This document shows positions 55,080 through 64,000 of a stretch of DNA of 64,000 bases, piece by piece (the first letter of the stretch is position 1; every line of letters starts with the position of its first letter). Origin of the DNA: Ptiloglossa arizonensis (Eukaryota > Arthropoda > Insecta > Hymenoptera > Colletidae); the NCBI RefSeq assembly GCF_051014685.1, contig NC_135058.1:13952811-14016810 (forward strand). Reading direction: 5' to 3'. A program made the position numbers and the translations under genes. The notes beneath the pieces were generated by a model. It saw nothing but the letters and a program-made list of their open reading frames with translations. It was not told the DNA's origin and ran no database searches.

Positions 55080-57575
55080 AAGAATACACAATTAATATGT
55101 GAAAAATATGTAGCATTTACCTCAATTATTTACCTCGAGCGCGAAAATTAAAAAGTAAAAAAAAATGTATCGACTAGAAATCGTGCTCGTTTTAAAGACT
55201 ACCGTGAATTTTGATCGTTTATTTGCCTCGGTGAACGACGAGAGTGAAAAGTTTTTTCGAAATTCCAATAGTGTCCGAGACTCCACTCGGAAGGTTAGTC
55301 GCGCTCTTTACGTAGGAATCTTAACCTGAAAAATCAAGTACAAGAAAAATTGGTCAAACACTCGTCCCACGCTTTTGCTCATTAAGGTACTCCACGCACG
55401 CAGACAAATATGCATCAAAGCAATTGGAGCGAGTGTGCGCGCACAACTGGGGGAACGTAAGAGGTGCAGTAGATTAGGTTATATAGAATCAGCCGCAGCG
55501 CGACATCAAAGAATCGCGAAACGCGGAATACTGTTTGCCACTTTAATTAATGCCCGCTAAATACGGTAACAAAACTAAAGCAATTGCCAAGTGAAAAGGA
55601 TGCTTTTCGTGAAAGTATAGAGAAACTTGGACGTATTAAAGCATCCCAATAACATCCACAGAGACGTTGCCCACCGCTGGAACGCCATCTCGAGTAACCT
55701 CCTTTCATTCTTTAAGTAAATTTAATTAATTTTAATTAAAACATTTTTAAGAAGCTTGCACGACTTAAACGAACGTCAGCCGTAAGGCCTGATGGAGCTG
55801 ACTGCAAAGCCGGCTAACCGTTGGAATTACTTTTCAAAAGGACATAACCTTTAATTGCGAGATCTAGTTCAGCTGTAATTTATATCACTTTTTCAAAAGT
55901 GAACAAATTACCTGTAACCGTGGTAACTGCATCAACGACATCCCCTCACTTCGTTTCCCGGTTTTATAAAGAGAGGCTACATCGCTACCGGTAATTGTAC
56001 GATAAGATCTCTGCATCACGAATAACTTGGTCGCTCGGTAAGGTACTTTAACTCTCTCCTGAAGTCGAATTTTGTCAACTCGCTATATAGAACGATCCGC
56101 CGTGGAAATTGAGTGAAAACAATCTGCGACTGTTCCATCACCGGTAACCTCAATTTTATTCTCCCATCGATGTGTAATTTCGTAGAAAATTTCCGCTAGT
56201 TGAAACAACGCTTAAAGACCCGTTTAAAGCGATTCGCTTCCTTTAATTCGGAACCGAACGATTTCAAATCTCGAATAATCGGCTGGGTTGGGTAATCGAG
56301 CCAAATATCATAAACATCCGGTATTTTTTTCAATCTCGAACCGACAGTTTAATCTCGTACACTCTTCGGGTTTACTGTCCACTTTAATACACACGCGTGG
56401 ATTTTTAAATTATTTTCAAACGCAAAATGATTCATCTTTTAAAACGATAAAGGAACATTGTAATTAGTTTGACACTGTCACGACACAGCGGATGTCGAAA
56501 AACATTGCAGCTGAGAGTCTACAATATAATATAATTATTACAAACCACGTGACGTTTTATATAAAAAATCATATTAAACTATTCCGTACAATTTTCATTC
56601 ATAATCTATAACGCGTTCATTTACACTCACGTGAACTAGAAGTCGATAAATATTATTGTACAATACGCACTCGAGAAAAATACATGTATGCCTCGGAAGC
56701 ATTCTTTTCGAATGCCAACACTACATTATCGATAAATATCGTTGTAATGATTAAGTTCCGTGCGAATATTATAGTTTCTCGACTCAATTGTATTTATCTT
56801 ACCCGAGATAATTCAAGAGATTATTAAGAATTCTTTTTCTTTTATCCAAAGTAGAAAATCGAGAGGAAGAAAGTTAATTTCCCATTAAAAGACGATTCTC
56901 CGCCAGTTGGAAGACGTTCGAATCGAAATTTTCGACCGGAGAGTCTGTCGAATGCACCGGTACACCAGTCAAGGGACATCGGGCAGATCAAAATGGCGAT
57001 GCAGGAGTCATTAACCGATCCGGTACATCGACCCAGTTGTTGCCGCGCCATTAGCAGATAACGACACTTTTTCGTGCTCTGGCTGAGCACAATCCGAGAT
57101 CGATACCGATCGTTCCGCTCGCTTTGCCATGAACGTCTCGAGCTCGAACCGATGGCACGGTTTCTCTGAAATCAGCTGGACCGTAGTCGTTCAAACAGCA
57201 TTCTCGAAAAGAGGGAAACACCGCGCCGGCAATTTCATCCCCGGCGCTTAAACACGGTCACGCGAGATGATTGATCTTCCATCGTACGTCGATACATCTG
57301 CTTCCGAAAAGAGTGTCGATCGCTCGCGAGCGTCTCCTGTCCCGTGGACAGGTTGATCGATTCGAAAACCGTACTCGAATGTATGCACAAGGTTATAATA
57401 CGGGAATGCACCATCGTTCACGAGCTCGAGAGATCACGTATAGTATTTCGTGGCTTCGGCCGAAATTGTTAGCGATAAAACAGTTTGATCGATGTCGAGT
57501 TCGACGTATTCCGTAGAGTCAATGAGCTGTTCCGAGTTATGGAACAATCGTCCAACAAGAGCAATCCTTATTGGC
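55080..57575. other. AT-rich then mixed stretch without a gene
   Basis: 55600-56840 is AT-rich with frequent stops. 56850-57520 is more balanced with short unrecognised frames. No array or RNA recognised. Confidence 0.45.
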
Positions 57576-57578
57576 CTC

Positions 57579-57618
57579 GATTCGAGATCGGAATCGCTAC
57601 CCACCCCGCTTTCGAGTA
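57579..57618. repeat. CCGCTTTCGAG-family fragment
   Basis: CGATTCGAGAT, GAATCGCTACC and CACCCCGCTTTCGAG in order. Partner of 20262-20300 and of the 29-kb array. Confidence 0.5.
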
Positions 57619-57890
57619 ACAATTCTTATCACTTTACGAATAACGGAATGATCGTCTTCAGAAGCGTATCGTTATTAGACGGTCATCGAAATATCTAATC
57701 CACTTTGAGTAAACTGGTCAGATTTTTGTTTACTCGTAAGCGGGAGTTACTGTAAAATTTAAAGTAATTTTATTCGATATTCGACAAGTATGAAAAAATA
57801 ACGCTCGACGGAAGGTGCGTCGATTTGTTAGTTTCATACCAGTATACTTAACCGGTATTGTTGCAAAAAAAAAAATATGGCGACACTTAC

Positions 57891-57950
57891 CCGTTTCCTT
57901 TTTCCAACCAACAATAGCTTTCCCCAGTTTCTATCGAAATTAATAACCAT
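57891..57950 (-). CDS. Candidate 20-codon exon ending in ACGG|GTAAGTGTC
   Basis: Minus strand ATG followed by exactly 20 codons, MVINFDRNWGKLLLVGKRKR, to a consensus donor in phase 0. Unspliced it would run on through a poly-Phe stretch to a stop about 18 codons later. Same strand as the 62104-62211 candidate and also phase 0, so both could be alternative starts or successive exons of one gene; this is inference. Short and easily due to chance. Confidence 0.2.
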
Positions 57951-57959
57951 TATTGGTCT

Positions 57960-60205
57960 AGCTATTGGAATTCCATACTACTTCAATACAGAGAATAATT
58001 GAACGTTATATTTTACAAACGATGAACTTTCCATCGAAGTTTAACCAGCAAGCGCCGCGGTACGCGTTAATTGCCACCTGGCGGTATTTTCCAAAAACTT
58101 CACACACCCGTGGTACGTCACAGATAACTTAATAAATCAAAGAATACCTATAAATTCGGCTTGGAACGGACCGCGCCGCGATAAAAACATCCAAGTCGAT
58201 GAAGGATGACGACATTATGGTGTAAATGCCAATAACGATCGTATTAAAATTTATACGAAAGCGAGATCAGAATTCGATTCGCGCGATCCTTCTTTGAGGA
58301 CAACTGGAGCCACTACCACCACCACCCCTCCTCCCCCCTTTCTCCGAAATATCGAAGAATTTTAGAACGCTCGAACGCGTCCTTCCACCCTCTCCGAGGA
58401 TGGTTTTCATTCGGCAATAACATTCCACGGAAAAAAACAGCGACGCGAAACGTTTCACCCTCGTGAGCGTATGAATACGTTCGATGAGCGGGCGCCACGG
58501 TGGCCAGTGGCGACGAAAATCGCTTTAGCGTGGGGTGGTCAGTGGAAAATATGAGATACGCGGGGACCCCTTGATCAGACCTGGCCACATTCTCCGTGTT
58601 ATCGCCATGGCTACCGGAATGAAACAACCATAGGCTGCACCGGTCGCTGAGAACAAAGCACGGTCCAACCTAACCCAACTTAGCCCGAGGGAGGAGTAGC
58701 TGTATCATAGTTTTAGAAGCTTGAATACTGGATACGTTTGGGACGGAGTGAACGAGTCTTCAAGACTTCTGGTACATCGTCGGGATCGATCGATTGTTCA
58801 ATCGCGAGGAAACACACTGTTCCCTTTCAGTCAGTTCGTGGAAGCTTGAAAGACTTTGACAAATGTTACCCCTTTGAGGACTCTGAGGATTTTCTAGACC
58901 GTGCATACTAGGTTGAGTTTTGTCGTTTTTTCCATTGTAAAAGAATACTCTTCGATTTTGAACAAGTGTAAATATACGAACTAGTCGAAGGATCTACACG
59001 AAACTTCACACGTGTGTAAAGTTGGTACCATCTTTAGAAAAATACAACGACGCACCTAATAGCTTCATTTCTTATCGAACACTTTCGATTTTTCTTCCCT
59101 TCGAACGAGATAATTTACCCCCAACGAAGTCTCGAATGCCTGTGAATTAAAACGTTCAGAAAATGACCACGAACACCTCCATCCAGTCTACCAACAGCTT
59201 CTTAGCCTACCACAGAGACTATGAAACTCGGAATAGTATAAGAACACCAGCATTCTGGGTTTAACAAGTGAGATACTACTTGTACGTGAAGTAACATTTA
59301 ACGCATACTAACAAGGTTCGAAATGTAAAATTCACAATCGCTTAGAATACATTCAATTATTTTCATCCGCACTGGAGTCCTCCGGATACGAACCTAAATC
59401 TACGATGTATCCAAGACCGTGTCTCGCGATCAGTCGCTTTTAAAACGCAATTGTCTGCGACAGTCCCATGCTCGAATGCATTAGTTACAAAGTACATGGC
59501 TACCCAGCGTTCCGGCTAGGTGTTGCAACGTTCGGTATGCGGCGAGGTTGAACCCAGCTAACCCGTGAATTGGTCGGTGTCCGCGACAGTGGCACCACGT
59601 GTCCCGTTCGTCTCGCCGTTCGTTTTCCTTCGTTTTCGTTGGTCGACGCGACCAAACCGATTGTTTACGCGTTAAACGGGCCCTGATCGCGCGTCTGACG
59701 CGACGACAATTTATGCCCGGCGTTACAAAGGGAAGCCAGCTCGCGGTGCGGCTCGATCTGTCACGGTGTCTCCTCGGCGCAACAACGCGTGGCGCGATCG
59801 AAGCCCTTTGATCTCGCGGGACTGCGTGCCAATGACGCTGTAATTCCGATCGTGGCCACGGATCGCTGCGAAGGATCGTAAGGCTCGGTGTTATGTGTCC
59901 TTTACTTCCGCGTTTCGACGCTCGACTGGTTTCACTTTGTACACCGGCTGAGTAATAGACACTCTCTGATCGTGACAATTGCCTTCCCGCGGTGCCGAGA
60001 TCTCGACGACTGGACCAGCCCCGCAAAGGACATTCGGTGCATTTTCGAGTCGATCGAGTCTGTTGCTACACGCTTCGAGAGGATACGGTTACCCAGCGAG
60101 TGATTCACGAAGAGTACGTCCACGATCGTGGAATCACGGATCGGTGTGATTTCAATGGGGGATCTCCCAGTCTCTGGAGAGACGATACGGTGTAGCTGTA
60201 CGACG
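57960..60205. other. Mixed stretch, CpG-rich at 59480-60200
   Basis: A 181-codon minus frame (59481-60026) is opposed by + frames and lacks a recognised domain. 58260-58660 holds overlapping short frames. No repeats stand out. Confidence 0.4.
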
Positions 60206-60212
60206 ATACAGG

Positions 60213-60485
60213 AAGATTCGTAGTCAGACTTTGATCACTGCACTGGTGGTGCTGCAACGTTTCGTTACATCGAACACCCAACATCGAACGTTTCGGTGCC
60301 TAAGGCTAACCATGCTTCGAAAAGTTTACTAGATATTGTAGGGTTCGTAGTTAGACTTGGATCACTGCACTGGAATCCTTGCAAACACGTATTTTGCAAT
60401 TATTCAGTAGATAACCCAACATCAAATGTTTCCATACCTAAGCTACCAGGTCTGTTGGCTAACCTCATTTCTGAAAGTTTACTAG
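60213..60485. repeat. ~127-bp tandem duplication
   Basis: TTCGTAGTYAGACTTKGATC then ACTGCACTGG occurs at 60217 and 60344. Both copies continue with a CCCAACATCRAAYGTTTC block, a CCTAAGSCTA block and a GAAAAGTTTACTAGAT ending. Confidence 0.8.
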
Positions 60486-60669
60486 ATTAGACCGAAACGA
60501 AATTTACATTGTACAACCGGTCGGAGAAGTTTACGTACACCTTCTACATCGTAATATAGTATTACGAACCATGGGAAAATTTCAATAATTGAATAATTTT
60601 CTAAATTCACGATAGACGAAGATGTTCTAAAACAAGTCCTTTGGATAGTCTACTGGCTATCTTACGAAT

Positions 60670-60858
60670 CTTAACCGTATTAATTTGAAGCAAAGTTTGT
60701 GTCGCAACTCGAGCTCAAGTTTCACTTTTCTCTAAATATTGACGATTCTCAACCCAACACTAACTTATGAAACTTAACCATATTGGTCCAGAAGAAATTT
60801 TATATCGGAATTCGAGCTCGCGTTTCACTTTGCTCTAAATATTGGCGATTCTCGATCG
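60670..60858. repeat. 103-bp tandem duplication
   Basis: AAYTCGAGCTCRMGTTTCAC followed by TTTKCTCTAAATATTGRCGATTCTC occurs at 60706 and 60809. Upstream CTTAACCRTATT also repeats. Confidence 0.8.
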
Positions 60859-60859
60859 G

Positions 60860-61170
60860 GGCCGGTTTTCACGAGCCCGGACGCGAATTATAAATTGTAG
60901 ATGGCGCCACTGCGCCGCGAGCCGAACGAACGCCCCGCAGTTTCCCAAACACCCGCCAAAAGGTACAACGACCGAACCGTGGAGCTTAATTAAAATTCGA
61001 CGCGGCCCGGTGAACCGAAGCTGCCGCGATTCAAAATTCCGCGCGATCGCGCCACCGCGCCTCCCTGTATTTAAAAAGTGCCGGGCGCTCTATAGTCAGC
61101 GCGACACGCGAAACTATGCACAGCTTCGTAACTACTGCGCGTGATTTGCATAAGCAAATTTTACGCGGCA
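60860..61170. other. CpG-rich block, no gene recognised
   Basis: A 100-codon + frame (60842-61144) is Arg/Pro-rich and has no domain. Confidence 0.4.
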
Positions 61171-61173
61171 TAA

Positions 61174-61647
61174 ATGTTTCAGCGAGTCGTAAATTGGATT
61201 AACCCCTCTTGGAAATTAGCCGTGCAGTTTTTAACCAGTGCTGCGATGTTTGCCGAGATCGCGTACCATCGAGAGGCTACTTTCGTCATTCGTGGAAAAA
61301 AAAAGAAAAGATTTATTACTAGTATTCGGGAAGATCTGTTCGACGAATTGATTCGATTCTTGTTCCATCGAGAAGGTGATGCATCGTGCATTGTTTCAAA
61401 AAATTATCAAAATTTATCCAATGATCATTTATCAATGCCATACTTTTTCAATGCCATCCTTTTTTATATTATTCTCAAGTGTGTACCACAGAAAGAATGT
61501 TTTATTACTCTAGGATGTGTGTTGAAAAAACAAATAATCGGAGAGTGTACAAGCTCGAATTATTGTCAAGTTCTGACCGTTGCACGATTTTACAATTTTA
61601 ACCGTAACATCGTCAATTTTTGGAATCGCCTCGTAAAATATTCATAG
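61174..61647 (+). CDS. Unrecognised 157-aa ORF in AT-rich DNA
   Basis: ATG to stop, 157 codons. It is longer than expected here because the DNA is AT-rich and stops should be frequent. The composition is mixed: an early hydrophobic segment (LAVQFLTSAAMFAEIAY), a basic KKKKRF patch from an A-run, a DLFDELIRFLF helix, then a hydrophobic FFNAILFYIILKC stretch and several Cys. A short minus frame opposes its start. No family, splice site or promoter supports it. An orphan membrane-associated protein or chance are both possible. Confidence 0.2.
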   Translation: MFQRVVNWINPSWKLAVQFLTSAAMFAEIAYHREATFVIRGKKKKRFITSIREDLFDELIRFLFHREGDASCIVSKNYQNLSNDHLSMPYFFNAILFYIILKCVPQKECFITLGCVLKKQIIGECTSSNYCQVLTVARFYNFNRNIVNFWNRLVKYS

Positions 61648-61649
61648 AA

Positions 61650-62100
61650 TATTCGACGGATTTGCAAGCGAGCGAGCAAATGAAAAATCAATCTTTTCGC
61701 GATCGTAGAGGTACGTACCCCGTTAAAAGTCAACGCGGCCGTGCACGAGGTGGCGTTTGCTCGCGCTACTTCGTAAATCCTTAGATTGGAAAAGAACAAT
61801 ATGGCGACGACGATTCGTCATGTTGCTGTGTACCGAAGCCGGCACATGGATCTCGGGAATTTCGTAAAAATCCTGAACGCGAAGACAGTGACGAATTGCC
61901 GTGGAGATAAAGAGACGGGTCGGGGGTTAGGGGCGTACTGAAACAACCTTGCACGTCGATGAAGACGAAACTTCGGTACGTCGAAGCGTAAGAAGAAACG
62001 TTAACCTCCTTTCTTCTGGACGCTAACGACTCGCCGTTCAGCTTCGGTAATTTTTTCCTCCGGGAACGCAACTTCGTGCTTCACTTTTTTTTTGACCACT
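61650..62100. other. Non-coding stretch downstream (minus sense) of the 62104 exon
   Basis: If the exon at 62104-62211 is real, this is the start of its intron. Minus frame 61781-62071 is unrecognised. Confidence 0.4.
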
Positions 62101-62103
62101 CAC

Positions 62104-62211
62104 CTTAATTGATAACGTGCATTTCTCGGCTGGAACTTCGAACATCGACTCTTCCAGTTCGTTCTGTTCGACAATCGAAGAACTTTGGGGACAGTATTGG
62201 AATGGAATCAT
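62104..62211 (-). CDS. Best candidate first coding exon in the window
   Basis: Minus strand ATG at 62211, then 36 codons to AAG|GTGAGTGG at 62104/62103, a near-perfect donor in phase 0. The peptide starts MIPFQYCPQSS and continues with an acidic SIVEQNELEESMFEVPAEKC segment. It is balanced, acidic and not low in complexity, unlike the Arg/Ser-rich chance frames nearby. The ATG has A at -3. The frame upstream is open for 19 more codons to a TGA, so this ATG is the first. Unspliced the frame stops 7 codons past the donor. No family is recognised. The 24-bp minisatellite lies 35 bases upstream. It could be a first exon whose partners lie further left, or a 43-codon small ORF. Confidence 0.4.
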
Positions 62212-62244
62212 TTTGCATCGTCTCGATTGCTGTTGGTCACTTGG

Positions 62245-62365
62245 AACGTCGAATAGGTTAGAAATCTCTCACTCGTGTAGGTTAGGAATCTCTTAGTCGT
62301 ACAGGTTAGGAAACCTCTTAGCCGTGTTTAGAAATTTCTCAATCGAATAGGTTAGGATCGAAATC
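62245..62365. repeat. 24-bp minisatellite with TTAGG core, five copies
   Basis: AGGTTAG (once degenerate) at 62255, 62279, 62303, ~62326 and 62349. Each is followed by a GAAATCTCTYA-type block and a TCGTG/TCGAA block. The core contains the insect telomere unit TTAGG, but the array is imperfect and interstitial. Confidence 0.85.
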
Positions 62366-62369
62366 GAAT

Positions 62370-64000
62370 CGTTTAGGTCGTAACAGAGGTTGTTTGGTTA
62401 CTTGTTCGTGTACACGTACAAGAATATTACCGAATATTACTCGCCGTTAAAATACAAACAAGATAAACGAATCCTAGAACAATTACATCAAATCGAAAAC
62501 GCTCGGTAAGTGACTACGCTTTTGTGGATTCGTAACTTGGTGAAATACCAAATGAGATTAATTTTATAAAACGTTTATAGTTTTACACCGTATCTGGAAT
62601 TAATGGTCTTACTTGAATTTTCAATAACAAATTCTGGCGCGCGAAAGAATAACAAGAATCTCCGCTCGGTGAACGAGCCAAGTGATTTTGTTTAATCCGG
62701 TCGTACGGTGTAACCGGAATACGCAGTTCTGGAAATTACGTTGCAGCGTCTATTCTGTCCCTTCCGCTGGGTCAACGACACTATTCAAAGGTCGTGGTAT
62801 CCTTACGCGTACCCGCTGTGGCGCCCTCTACATGGGTGCGCATTTACTCCCATTGTGTATGCATATGTTTCGTAATGGAGTGTACACCGCGGAGTTGTCC
62901 CATTAGCATAAACGAATAAATAAATACATTACGCTGATTCAATGTTACCGCTGTGGGCGAATAATTCGCGCGATGTTCCGCGAGTAATCACCGCGCCGAG
63001 ACAACCGTTGGAAAGACAACGATCTCCGGGTAACCGTTACGGTGTAAACAGCGAAAAGAATCCCAACAGGTCGGCCATTTCGCGCAACAAAAACTACTGC
63101 AGACGACTTGGAGCGATCGATGGAAGGACGTCAGTAGCGACTACATTACTTATGAACTCATTAACTATACAGATAAAGGGAAGGTAGTTCGCAACGTTCC
63201 ATCAGCTAGAATATGCATGACGTTACGAGCCGGCGGACCGACCGGGACTATGCACGAAGGAAGGCAGAATTGAATTGCAACGTCAGTCTGCCATCAGGCG
63301 GGAAGGAAAACTTAAAAATTAACTACGAACCCGCCTGTCAGTGCGCTGACACACGTATCGATGCAGATTTTGCATCGCTGCCGGGCGCATTCTGTTTACA
63401 CGCTCGCACGCCAGCGCACCCTTGTGTACGTATCGCGTACTCTTACTAGCGTTCGTTTCGTTTGATGTACATTGGCCTCCGGTTCGGTTGTTTTCTTTCG
63501 CGAAACGACCGCGCTACGAGTCTTTTAAACGTTGAAATTCTAAACAAACCGAGAGCGGAGATATAACAACGGAACACGCCTTAACTCTGGCTACCGACTT
63601 GGAATAATAATAACAAGTGTCTATTTCCCGACAGAGTTGCGTACGATACGAATTCGAGGGTTAAGCGAAACGTAGTGTGTTAAATCGCGGATAAATAATT
63701 CGAACCATTGCTCGGTACATTTGGGGAGCACGTATAAATCGTAAGTTCGGAAAAATTGATTTCTTTAATTGTATTTACCTGGAACATTTTTGGAAAAAGA
63801 TTCTGAAAATTTACGACTATTCTGATTTCTTAATTACTCCGTTTTTTAGCGAAGCAGCGTTACTACACTCATTGACAAATTGTACTCCCCTAATTCTCGT
63901 CAGCTCGCAATTGTTGTCACGCGGTAGTAACAATTGTTTACTTGGAAGTATTCACTCCGGGAGGAGTCTATTCGTGGATATTAATATTCGCGGAGAACCC
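62370..64000. other. Mixed stretch to the end of the window
   Basis: 62940-63500 is CpG-rich with overlapping short frames (for example 62942-63187 and 63213-63449), none recognised. If the 62104 exon is real, its promoter should lie here or within the minisatellite. The final 300 bases are AT-rich. Confidence 0.4.

Noticed and set aside
59481..60026. 181-codon minus frame
   Set aside because: CpG-rich DNA with open frames opposite, Arg/Ser-rich, no domain or splice context.
62245..62365. Telomere or interstitial telomere array
   Set aside because: The TTAGG core is only part of a 24-bp unit and is not a (TTAGG)n run.
1..64000. CRISPR arrays, operons, prophage or integron features
   Set aside because: No short regularly spaced identical repeats with unique spacers, no ribosome binding sites and no dense genes; the DNA has a eukaryotic texture.

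Overview
This window looks like non-model insect nuclear DNA, most likely from a hymenopteran such as an aculeate bee or a relative. It has no dense collinear ORFs, no operons or Shine-Dalgarno spacing, and no rRNA, tRNA or CRISPR arrays. CpG is abundant throughout. AT-rich stretches alternate with GC/CpG-rich blocks. The motif TAGGTTAGGTT, built on the insect telomere unit TTAGG, is scattered as short copies. The Hymenoptera assignment is an inference from overall texture and is not proven by any gene.

No gene could be assigned to a known family. Nearly all open frames are short, lie opposite one another in CpG-rich DNA, or are made by repeats. A few stand out and are listed at low to moderate confidence. 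They are a 146-codon acidic ORF (12952-13392), an ORF with an in-frame duplicated 28-codon unit (13850-14176), and several exon-like segments that end in a good 5' splice site: 38325-38376 (+), 44803-44975 (+), 41835-41938 (-), 57891-57950 (-) and 62104-62211 (-). The last is the best. It runs from ATG through 36 protein-like codons to AAG|GTGAGT, with a 24-bp minisatellite just upstream. If these are real, the window is mainly intron or intergenic DNA with sparse small exons. By chance about sixty GTRAGT hexamers are expected on both strands of 64 kb, so each exon call is tentative.

What the sequence does show firmly is repeats. Local tandem arrays with periods from about 24 to 160 bp occur at 3105-3270 (61 bp), 5735-6500 (~127), 8310-8470 (~98), 13859-14028 (84), 15941-16450 (113), 20660-21085 (136), 29100-29440 (~155), 31280-32010 (~160), 34085-34535 (~225), 37015-37440 (~64), 50480-50940 (~131), 54820-55075 (131), 60213-60485 (~127), 60670-60858 (103) and 62245-62365 (24). 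Diverged dispersed repeats link distant places: 1790-1899 with 2598-2712, 4500-4675 with 5460-5680, 39402-39470 with 41272-41337, and the CCGCTTTCGAG family at 20, 29 and 57.6 kb. Two related fold-back (MITE-like) elements sit at 25721-25824 and 26058-26234.

The most unusual region is 46.79-47.48 kb. Within 700 bp it holds two everted AGGTCA-type nuclear-receptor sites that are themselves hairpins, a long near-perfect hairpin (47055-47115), a smaller hairpin (47128-47150) and a 30-bp near-perfect palindrome (47446-47475). A G-quadruplex motif lies 280 bp upstream of the first. Nothing else in the window has this density of dyad symmetry.
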